From assembly GCA_026995955.1 (NCBI GenBank), contig JALWNJ010000168.1, positions 1-5,035 on the forward strand: a stretch of 5,035 nt of DNA, in the 5' to 3' direction. Shown piece after piece: positions 1-5,035 of the stretch. The notes under the pieces are model-generated. The model ran no database searches, was not told the DNA's origin, and saw only the letters and a list, made by a program, of their open reading frames with translations. The position numbers and the translations under genes were made by a program. Source of the DNA: Gammaproteobacteria bacterium. Its GTDB lineage: Bacteria > Pseudomonadota > Gammaproteobacteria > J044. The stretch's first letter is position 1. Every line of letters begins with the position of its first letter.

Positions 1-690
1 CACCCGCGCCCCCCGCACGAAGCGCCCCAGGTCGCGGCGGTTGTCGCGCTGATCGAAGAACCAGCCAGTCTTCTGCCCACCGGCCACCGGCACCAGAAAC
101 TCCAGCGCGCCCTCGCGCACCACCACCTGCTCCGGGCAGGCGCCCCGCGCACAGCGGGTCTCCAGCGGCAGGCCCTCCAGCCCGCGCTGCGGACTGTCGT
201 TGCGCAGCCAGATGGCCTTCGGCCGCAATTCCTTCTCCAGCGCATCGAGAATGGCCTCGCTCAGGCGCTCCATCCCCGCGGTGGTGATCTGCACCGCCAG
301 CACCTCGTCGTAGCGGTCCACCACCAGCCCCGGCAGACCGTCGGACTCGGCGAACACGGCCCGGTAGAAGGGGGCCTCGCAAAGCCGCTCGCGCAGCGCC
401 AGCGCCACCTTCAACCGATGCCGGATGAGCGAGACCCCGAACGGATGACGGGCGTCACGGCTCACCAGCCGCACCGCGATCAGGGTATGCGGATTGGCAT
501 AGCCGGTACCGATCTCGCGCCCGCGATGGTCCAGCACCCGCACCGGCGCGCCCGGCTCCAGCCCCTTGAGCGGCGTGGCGGCAGTGTCGATCTCGTTGCT
601 GTAGATCCAGGGGTGGCCGCCCAGCACGCGCCGCTCCTCGTGCCTTTTCAGGCGCAAAGGTATATATTCCATTTCTGGGGATGGGGTCAT
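1..690 (-). CDS. rlmI: RlmI-type class I SAM-dependent 23S rRNA (cytosine-5) methyltransferase, N-terminal part
   Basis: I translated this gene from the reverse complement. It is open for 230 codons and leaves the window at its left edge, so the stop lies outside. Visible landmarks are an N-terminal PUA-like RNA-binding region (about residues 11-80, with HPWIYSNEI at 26-34), the family motif AESDGLPGLVVDRY at 114-127, and GQKTGWFFDQRDNR at 205-218, which matches the KTG-x-DQR-x-R signature just before the Rossmann fold. The SAM-binding motifs and the catalytic cysteine should lie beyond the edge; family members are about 390-400 residues. By family knowledge RlmI methylates C1962 of 23S rRNA in the cytoplasm, using SAM. 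I chose the ATG at 690 because a GGAGG lies 4 nt upstream. An in-frame ATG at 672 has no such site. The gene is divergent from the envelope operon to its right. A small CX4C (C180, C185) is present. The family is secure; the exact rRNA target is inferred. Confidence 0.9.
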   Translation of the reverse strand, partial: MTPSPEMEYIPLRLKRHEERRVLGGHPWIYSNEIDTAATPLKGLEPGAPVRVLDHRGREIGTGYANPHTLIAVRLVSRDARHPFGVSLIRHRLKVALALRERLCEAPFYRAVFAESDGLPGLVVDRYDEVLAVQITTAGMERLSEAILDALEKELRPKAIWLRNDSPQRGLEGLPLETRCARGACPEQVVVREGALEFLVPVAGGQKTGWFFDQRDNRRDLGRFVRGARV

Positions 691-693
691 TGG

Positions 694-699
694 CCCTCC
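694..699 (-). promoter_or_regulatory. Ribosome binding site of the rRNA methyltransferase gene
   Basis: Read on the minus strand this is GGAGGG, 3 nt before the ATG at 690 (4 nt if only GGAGG is counted). The spacing is a little short. It decides the start at 690 over the in-frame ATG at 672, which is preceded by a C-rich stretch without purine-rich pairing potential. Confidence 0.6.
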
Positions 700-754
700 G
701 GGAGACAACACAAACGACAACACTGCCGAACGGAACGGCATTATGCCACTTTCA

Positions 755-759
755 GGGAG
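755..759 (+). promoter_or_regulatory. Ribosome binding site fixing the start of the TPR/beta-barrel gene
   Basis: GGGAG lies 6 nt before the ATG at 766. It supports that start over the upstream in-frame ATG at 418, which would place 116 extra codons over the oppositely transcribed methyltransferase gene and bury the signal peptide. Confidence 0.7.
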
Positions 760-765
760 CCACCG

Positions 766-2103
766 ATGTTGCCATTGCGCCTGCGCCTGATCCTTGCCGG
801 CCTGCTGCTGACCGCGGGCACGGCCTTCTCAGCTGATGACGACTATGACGAGGCCCGCCTCTGCGAACTGTTCCGGCAGGGCCATTCCGACCAGGCCTGG
901 GCCTACGGCCGGAAATACCGTGACCGGCACGAGGGCGAGCCCGGCTTCGACTACTGCTACGGCGCCGCCGCCATCGACATGGGCCAGGTCGGCGAGGGGG
1001 TGTTCGCCCTCGAGCGCGTGCTGCTCACCGATCCCGACAACCTGGCCGCCCGGCTGGAGCTGGCGCGCGGCTACTTCCTGCTGGAGGAATACGCCCGCGC
1101 CCGCGACGAGTTCCAGCGCGTGCTGGCCGCCAACCCGCCGCCGGCCGTGGTCGCCAACATCGAGCGCTACCTGCGCGCCATCCGCCTGCAGGAGGGGCGC
1201 TACCTCACCACCGCCAAATCCTACCTGCAGCTTGGTGGCGGCTACGACGACAATGTGAACAGCGGCCCGGACGACCGCAGCGTGTACATCCCGGCCCTGG
1301 GCGCCGGCCTGCTGTCGGCCTCGGCGCTGTCGCATCCCTCGCCCTTCGCCAGCCTGAGCGGCGCGGTGCGCGTCACCAGCCCGCTCAACAGCCCCGGCTG
1401 GGCGCTCTACGGCGGTGTGCTGGCCGACGCCCGCTGGTACAGCGAAGAGCCGGACTTCAACTACCTTACGCTCTCCGCCCGCGGCGGCATCGAGCGGCGG
1501 CGCAACTACCACCGCTTCCGTCTCGGCGCCCTGGGCCAGACCTATCGCCTGGACAACAGCACCTACCGCAACCTGGGCGGCCTCGAGGGCGAATGGAAGT
1601 ACCAGCGTGACCCGCGCCGGCAATGGCAGGCCTTCGCCCAGCTCACCCGCCTGCAGTATCCCGACCAGGCCGAGCGCGACAGCTACAGCGGCACGCTGGG
1701 GCTGGGCCTGACCCACAACTTCCGTGGCCGCCTGTCGCCCATCCTGTTCGGCAACGCCTATCTCGGCAAGGAAACACCGATACAGGACAACCCCGTCTCG
1801 CGCCTGCTGGCCGACCGCATCTTCGTCGGCGGCATGCTGGGCAGTCAGCTCACCCTGCACCCGCAGTTCGCCCTCACCGCACGCCTGAGTCTCAGCAAGG
1901 ACCGCTATGCCGAGGAGGACCTGCTGTTCCTCGACCGTCGCTCCGACCTGCTGGGCCTGGCCGATCTGGAACTGCGCTGGCTGCTCGACCGGCGCTGGAG
2001 CGTGGTGGGCGCTGTGAACTACACCCGCAACGACTCCAACCTCGACATCTACGACTACGACCGCCTGCAGGGCAGCCTCAACCTGCGGCTGGACTTCGAC
2101 TGA
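766..2103 (+). CDS. Exported TPR protein with outer-membrane beta-barrel, Slam-like (DUF560-like)
   Basis: The 445-residue product begins with a classical signal peptide: basic MLPLRLR, a hydrophobic core, and probable cleavage after AFS at residue 22. Residues 29-145 are helical and TPR-like; the clearest repeat is about 90-124 (DNLAARLELARGYFLLEEYA is its first half). From about 152 the character changes to alternating, aromatic- and arginine-rich beta strands separated by short turns, opening with LQLGGGYDDNVNSGP (155-168) and ending in SLNLRLDFD. This leaves about 290 residues, enough for a barrel of around 14 strands. TPR plus barrel is the plan of Slam, which moves lipoproteins or hemophores across the outer membrane; this assignment is an inference from layout and the GYDDNVN-type opening. 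C33 and C64 could form a disulfide in the periplasmic helical part. The protein ends in F-D rather than a terminal aromatic residue, which is atypical for a Bam substrate. The next gene starts 17 bp downstream, so the two are probably cotranscribed. It could instead be a porin-like or polysaccharide-export barrel with TPRs. Confidence 0.8.
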   Translation: MLPLRLRLILAGLLLTAGTAFSADDDYDEARLCELFRQGHSDQAWAYGRKYRDRHEGEPGFDYCYGAAAIDMGQVGEGVFALERVLLTDPDNLAARLELARGYFLLEEYARARDEFQRVLAANPPPAVVANIERYLRAIRLQEGRYLTTAKSYLQLGGGYDDNVNSGPDDRSVYIPALGAGLLSASALSHPSPFASLSGAVRVTSPLNSPGWALYGGVLADARWYSEEPDFNYLTLSARGGIERRRNYHRFRLGALGQTYRLDNSTYRNLGGLEGEWKYQRDPRRQWQAFAQLTRLQYPDQAERDSYSGTLGLGLTHNFRGRLSPILFGNAYLGKETPIQDNPVSRLLADRIFVGGMLGSQLTLHPQFALTARLSLSKDRYAEEDLLFLDRRSDLLGLADLELRWLLDRRWSVVGAVNYTRNDSNLDIYDYDRLQGSLNLRLDFD

Positions 2104-2107
2104 GACA

Positions 2108-2113
2108 GGGAGG
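2108..2113 (+). promoter_or_regulatory. Ribosome binding site of the LysM-FecR gene
   Basis: GGGAGG lies 7 nt before the ATG at 2121, inside the 17-bp gap after the upstream stop. It supports the start at 2121, where a signal peptide begins, against far upstream in-frame starts that overlap the barrel gene. An ATG at 2116 is out of frame and meets a stop after two codons. Confidence 0.75.
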
Positions 2114-2120
2114 GCATGCC

Positions 2121-4076
2121 ATGAAGCGCCATCATCCGATCCTGCTCCTGCTGACCCTGACCGGCACCGGCCTCACGACACCCGCAAGCGCCGGACCGAC
2201 GCCCAACGGACAATGGAAGGTAAGCCCCGGCGACACCCTGTTCGGCATCGCCCGCCAGCTCGCGCCCGGCGACCGCGACCGGCAACGCAGTCTGCGGCGC
2301 TGGATCCTCGAGCACAACACGACGGTGTTCGGCGGCGACCCCAATCACCTGCCGCTCGGGGCCGTGCTGCGCCTCCCCCCTGACCTTGGGGCGACCAGGA
2401 GCGCCGCCCCGACGCCACCCAGGCCGGTCGCCAAACGGCCCGTGGCGGCAAAACCCGAAGCACCCGCCACAGCCAGCCTGCCTGCACGCCCGGCGCCCGC
2501 AGCCGTCACCGCCAAACCCTCGCCGACCCCAGGCTGGCAAACGGCCTCGGCCGCCCTGCACAAGCCGACTGAACCCCCGCCCATCGGCCGCATCGTCATC
2601 GCGGCCGGGGATGCCGAAGTGGTCGCCGCCGACGGCAGCCCCCGTACCTCCCGGGAGATCCACGAAGGGGACACCGTGACCACCGGTCCGCAATCCGCTC
2701 TGCAGCTGCGTTTCAGCGACGGCGCGCTGATGACCCTGCGCCCCAACAGCCGCCTGCGCATTGCGCGCTACCGCTTCGACCGCAACCGCCCCGAGGCCGA
2801 TGCCACCACCTTGGAACTGATCAAGGGCGGCCTGCGCACCCTCACCGGCGTCATCGGCAAACGCAGCCGCGATCGCTACCAGGTGCAGACTACCGTGGCC
2901 ACCATCGGCATCCGCGGCACCCACTACGGCCTGCGCCTGTGTGGTCCCGGCGACTGCCCCGGCCACGAACCGGGCCTCTACGGCGCGGTGGCCGACGGCG
3001 CCATCGTGGTCCGCAACCGTAAGGGCGAGTTCCGCTTCGGCAACGACGAATACTTCCACCTGAAGGCCGCCGATGCCCGCCCGCGCGGCCTGATCCGTCC
3101 GCCCGGTGTCATCTTCGATGCCGACCGCGGTCTCAGGCGCGCCCAGGCCCGCCTGCGCCGGGAAGCCGACCGCCACCGCAAGGCCGGGCTCATCCGCCAG
3201 ATCGCCCGCCGCGGCCATCCGGAGGCGCTGGCCATCGCCCGCCTGCTGCCACTTGCCCGTCCGGGTGTGGTCCGCGCCGACCAGTCACAGGCCAACAACC
3301 TGTCGATGAAACGCGCGCCTTACGGAGCAGTGACCGTGGCTGCCTTCAACGACTTGAGCAATGGCGTCGGCAGCGCAGGCGGCGCCATCCGGGACAACGG
3401 CACGCCCGACCAGGTCATCCTGCTGGGACGCCAGGGCCCGGTCGAGAACATTCCGGTCATGGTCCGCATGACCGATCCGTTGACCGGCGATGTCTACGGA
3501 TTTGCGGCCGGGCAGGCAGAGCTGCGCGACATCGGTGGACACCCCATGGGCGTCAACTGGGGGCGCTGGAACGGTCCGTTCGTCGTTGCCGAGAACGGCA
3601 CGCCCGCGCCACACGCCGGCAGCTTCCACTATGCCTACAGCCCGAACATCGCCACGCTCAACCAGCTGAGCCAGCTCACGGCCACCTTCAACTACGCCAC
3701 CGTCGGCGGCACACCGGCCACGGATCACGCCGGCAATGTCGGGGCAGTAGGTGATGCCAATCTGTCCGTCGACTTCTCCACCCAAACCATCACGCTCTAC
3801 AATGTGACCGCCACGGTGAACGGGAAGACCTACTATGGTGAGATCCCGGTCGGGCTGAACATCTCCGTGCCGGAAGCCGTGGTTCAGGGCATTCCGCTGA
3901 CGGAAAACACTACACCGACCTGTATCTCCGGACCCTGTACCGGCTTCGCCTCCATCTCCTTCGTCAACGACTATGCCAATGGCCGGCCGGCAGCCGGCGT
4001 CATCAACGGCTACAGCATCAACGAACCGGATGGCTCTGCCGGGGTGAGCGGCGTCCTGTTCCTGACCCGCCCCTGA
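2121..4076 (+). CDS. Secreted LysM-FecR domain protein with C-terminal beta-rich domain
   Basis: The product has 651 residues. A signal peptide (1-24, ending PASA) has no lipobox cysteine, so it is probably cut by signal peptidase I. A LysM-like domain spans about 32-86 ([16 protein letters not shown] to GAVLRLP), in the long form seen in FimV-type proteins with an N-x-x-x-F-G-G-D insertion, and suggests peptidoglycan binding. A proline/alanine-rich linker covers about 95-155. A FecR domain spans about 157-300: an [11 protein letters not shown] opening, [20 protein letters not shown] (182-201), and [14 protein letters not shown] (257-270). A CX4C pair (C274, C279) sits in a loop after it. Residues 336-380 form a strongly basic helical stretch. 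From about 400 to 651 the protein is beta-rich, with WGRWNG at 480-485, a second CX4C (C601, C606) and a final [11 protein letters not shown]. No transmembrane segment follows the signal peptide and no cytoplasmic anti-sigma helix is present, so a classical FecR role in iron signalling is unlikely. It is probably cotranscribed with the upstream barrel gene and may be its partner. The domains are secure; the function is unknown. Confidence 0.85.
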   Translation: MKRHHPILLLLTLTGTGLTTPASAGPTPNGQWKVSPGDTLFGIARQLAPGDRDRQRSLRRWILEHNTTVFGGDPNHLPLGAVLRLPPDLGATRSAAPTPPRPVAKRPVAAKPEAPATASLPARPAPAAVTAKPSPTPGWQTASAALHKPTEPPPIGRIVIAAGDAEVVAADGSPRTSREIHEGDTVTTGPQSALQLRFSDGALMTLRPNSRLRIARYRFDRNRPEADATTLELIKGGLRTLTGVIGKRSRDRYQVQTTVATIGIRGTHYGLRLCGPGDCPGHEPGLYGAVADGAIVVRNRKGEFRFGNDEYFHLKAADARPRGLIRPPGVIFDADRGLRRAQARLRREADRHRKAGLIRQIARRGHPEALAIARLLPLARPGVVRADQSQANNLSMKRAPYGAVTVAAFNDLSNGVGSAGGAIRDNGTPDQVILLGRQGPVENIPVMVRMTDPLTGDVYGFAAGQAELRDIGGHPMGVNWGRWNGPFVVAENGTPAPHAGSFHYAYSPNIATLNQLSQLTATFNYATVGGTPATDHAGNVGAVGDANLSVDFSTQTITLYNVTATVNGKTYYGEIPVGLNISVPEAVVQGIPLTENTTPTCISGPCTGFASISFVNDYANGRPAAGVINGYSINEPDGSAGVSGVLFLTRP

Positions 4077-4101
4077 GGAACACAAGGAAAATCCTGTCCG
4101 C

Positions 4102-4145
4102 GCTCCGGGTCCGGCTATCATTGCCCCGAAGGCCGGACCCGGAGC
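4102..4145 (+). repeat. Perfect 14-bp inverted repeat (hairpin) covering the next gene's ribosome binding site
   Basis: GCTCCGGGTCCGGC (4102-4115) is matched exactly by its reverse complement at 4132-4145, with a 16-nt loop. The stem is very GC-rich. No T-run follows the right arm (the next bases are CCATGACATG) and none precedes the left arm on the opposite strand, so it is not a standard intrinsic terminator. The right arm contains the GGAG (4141-4144) that serves the ATG at 4153. In a transcript that includes both arms, that site would be paired. A -10-like TATCAT lies in the loop at 4116-4121 without a convincing -35 box; a transcript started from it would lack the left arm and leave the site free. 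Confidence 0.75.
4141..4144 (+). promoter_or_regulatory. Ribosome binding site of the DUF255 thioredoxin-domain gene, inside a hairpin arm
   Basis: GGAG sits 8 nt before the ATG at 4153, a normal spacing. An ATG at 4148 is only 3 nt away and in another frame, so it is not the start. The site is unusual because all four bases belong to the right arm of the 14-bp hairpin at 4102-4145. Confidence 0.6.
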
Positions 4146-4152
4146 CCATGAC

Positions 4153-5035
4153 ATGACCACCCACAACCGCCTCGCGGAAGAGACCAGCCCCTACCTGCTG
4201 CAGCACGCCGACAACCCGGTGCACTGGCAGCCCTGGGACGAACAGGCCCTTGCCCAGGCACGGCGCGAGGATCGTCCCATCCTGCTCTCCATCGGCTACT
4301 CGGCCTGCCACTGGTGCCATGTGATGGCGCACGAGTCCTTCGAGGACGAAGAGACGGCGGCGCTGATGAACCGCTGGTTCGTCAACATCAAGGTCGACCG
4401 CGAGGAACGCCCCGACCTCGACAAGCTGTACCAGACCGCCCATGCCCTCATCACCCAGCGCAACGGCGGCTGGCCGCTGACGATGTTCCTCGACCCCGAG
4501 ACACTGGCCCCGTTCTATGGCGGCACCTACTTCCCGACCCGCCCCTACGCCGGGTTGCCCGCCTTTCGTCAGGTGCTCGAGCAGGTGGCCGAGTACTTCC
4601 GCGAACACCGCGAGGCAATCCGAGCCAACGGCACGCGCATGAGCGAGACCTTTGCCCGCCTGTACCACGAGGGCCGCCCGGCCGAGATATTGCACGCCGC
4701 CCCGCTCGACCAGCTGCGCCACGAGGCCGCCAGCCTGTTCGACCCGGTGCACGGCGGCTTCGGCCAGCCGCCGAAGTTTCCGCAGGCGCCCGTCCTGCAG
4801 CAGCTCCTGCGCCACTGGCACCATACCACTGCTCAGGGCCGCCCCGACGACCAGGCGCTGCACATGGTGCGCCACAGTCTGGAACGGATGAGCAGCGGCG
4901 GCGTCTTCGACCAGCTTGGTGGCGGCTTTTTCCGCTATTCCACCGACGCGCGCTGGGAGATCCCCCACTTCGAGAAGATGCTCTACGACAACGCCCAGCT
5001 GGTCGGTATGCTGGCCGAGCTTCGCGCCGCTACCG
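4153..5035 (+). CDS. YyaL/SSP411-family thioredoxin-domain protein (DUF255), N-terminal part
   Basis: The reading frame is open from the ATG at 4153 to the right edge, giving 294 complete codons with no stop. Family members are usually about 650-700 residues, so over half the gene is outside. The start matches the family closely: [20 protein letters not shown] (5-24), then [15 protein letters not shown] (44-58) with the CHWC redox pair at C52 and C55, and the thioredoxin-fold GGWP with its cis-proline at 105-108, followed by FYGGTYFP (121-128). From about 185 the second, alpha/alpha-barrel part similar to N-acylglucosamine 2-epimerases begins, with [14 protein letters not shown] at 197-210 and [16 protein letters not shown] at 268-283. 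The protein lacks a signal peptide, so it should be cytoplasmic. Its reaction is not established; relatives are called thioredoxin-domain proteins or SSP411/SPATA20. It is a widely conserved gene and probably unrelated in function to the envelope pair upstream. Confidence 0.93.
   Translation, partial: MTTHNRLAEETSPYLLQHADNPVHWQPWDEQALAQARREDRPILLSIGYSACHWCHVMAHESFEDEETAALMNRWFVNIKVDREERPDLDKLYQTAHALITQRNGGWPLTMFLDPETLAPFYGGTYFPTRPYAGLPAFRQVLEQVAEYFREHREAIRANGTRMSETFARLYHEGRPAEILHAAPLDQLRHEAASLFDPVHGGFGQPPKFPQAPVLQQLLRHWHHTTAQGRPDDQALHMVRHSLERMSSGGVFDQLGGGFFRYSTDARWEIPHFEKMLYDNAQLVGMLAELRAAT

Larger units (their letters stand above)
691..765. promoter_or_regulatory. Divergent intergenic region with overlapping inverted repeats, probable promoters
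   Basis: This 75-bp gap must hold the 5' signals of both divergent genes unless the promoters lie inside coding sequence. Two inverted repeats share an arm: TGCCG (724-728) with CGGCA (736-740), and GGCAT (737-741) with ATGCC (743-747). The second gives a -10-like hexamer on each strand: CATAAT on minus (745-740, 5 of 6 to consensus) and CATTAT on plus (739-744, 4 of 6). For the plus strand, ACGACA at 714-719 resembles a -35 box but the spacing is 19 bp. For the minus strand I find no good -35 box. The promoter assignments are therefore weak, while the repeats are read directly. Confidence 0.35.

Noticed and set aside
418..765. In-frame N-terminal extension of the barrel gene back to the ATG at 418
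   Set aside because: It lies over the opposite-strand rRNA methyltransferase, has no recognisable protein character, and would bury a clear signal peptide that starts at 766 with its own ribosome binding site.
829..1860. 343-codon open frame on the minus strand
   Set aside because: It is a shadow of the barrel gene: Ala/Val/Gly/Gln-rich composition typical of the antisense of GC-rich coding DNA, with no motif.
1623..2120. In-frame extension of the LysM-FecR gene back to 1623
   Set aside because: It overlaps the barrel gene in another frame with low-complexity Pro/Arg/Ala sequence; the ATG at 2121 has a good ribosome binding site and a signal peptide.
2055..3218. 387-codon open frame on the minus strand
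   Set aside because: Antisense shadow of the LysM-FecR gene; the plus-strand frame has recognisable domains and this one has none.
2121..4076. Classical FecI/FecR iron-signalling system
   Set aside because: There is no sigma-factor or TonB-receptor gene in the window and no cytoplasmic anti-sigma segment or internal transmembrane helix in the protein.
4102..4145. Intrinsic terminator for the envelope operon
   Set aside because: The stem is strong, but there is no T-run on either side and the right arm runs into the next gene's start region; reported as a hairpin instead.
3285..4968. Two minus-strand open frames (3285-4166 and 4018-4968)
   Set aside because: They are antisense to the end of the FecR gene and to the DUF255 gene, whose plus-strand product is unmistakable; no domain is seen in either.
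1..5035. CRISPR array, tRNA, insertion sequence or phage remnant
   Set aside because: I saw no regularly spaced repeats, tRNA-like cloverleaf, transposase motifs or terminal repeats; intergenic space is under 200 bp in total.

Overview
The window is about 5 kb of GC-rich, densely coded DNA. It reads best as the chromosome of a Gram-negative proteobacterium, most likely a high-GC gammaproteobacterium. The reasons are signal peptides on two envelope proteins, an apparent outer-membrane beta-barrel, a FimV-like LysM module, and housekeeping genes of proteobacterial type. The genus cannot be named from the sequence alone. I see no insertion sequences, phage genes, CRISPR arrays, tRNA or rRNA genes.

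Layout, left to right. (1) Positions 1-690, minus strand: the first 230 codons of an RlmI-type 23S rRNA (cytosine-5) methyltransferase, running off the left edge. (2) A 75-bp divergent intergenic region (691-765) with overlapping small inverted repeats and -10-like hexamers. (3) Positions 766-2103, plus strand: a 445-residue exported protein with a TPR-type helical N-terminus and a probable outer-membrane beta-barrel C-terminus, resembling Slam (DUF560) proteins. (4) Positions 2121-4076, plus strand, 17 bp downstream and almost certainly in the same operon: a 651-residue exported protein with a LysM domain, a proline/alanine-rich linker, a FecR domain, a basic helical segment and a C-terminal beta-rich domain. 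(5) A 76-bp gap (4077-4152) holding a perfect 14-bp hairpin whose right arm contains the Shine-Dalgarno of the next gene. (6) Positions 4153 to the right edge, plus strand: the first 294 codons of a YyaL/SSP411-type thioredoxin-domain protein (DUF255).

The two outer genes are ordinary conserved genes. The two middle genes form an envelope module and are the part worth attention. A TPR/beta-barrel protein resembling the Slam exporter family sits directly upstream of a secreted LysM-FecR protein. The tail of that protein resembles, in strand pattern, the small C-terminal barrels of Slam clients (TbpB or hemophilin type). The inference, not proven here, is an exporter-client or receptor-partner pair. 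In it the FecR protein is a peptidoglycan- or surface-associated structural or sensory protein rather than a classical FecI/FecR anti-sigma regulator, since no sigma-factor gene is in the window and the protein shows no cytoplasmic anti-sigma segment.
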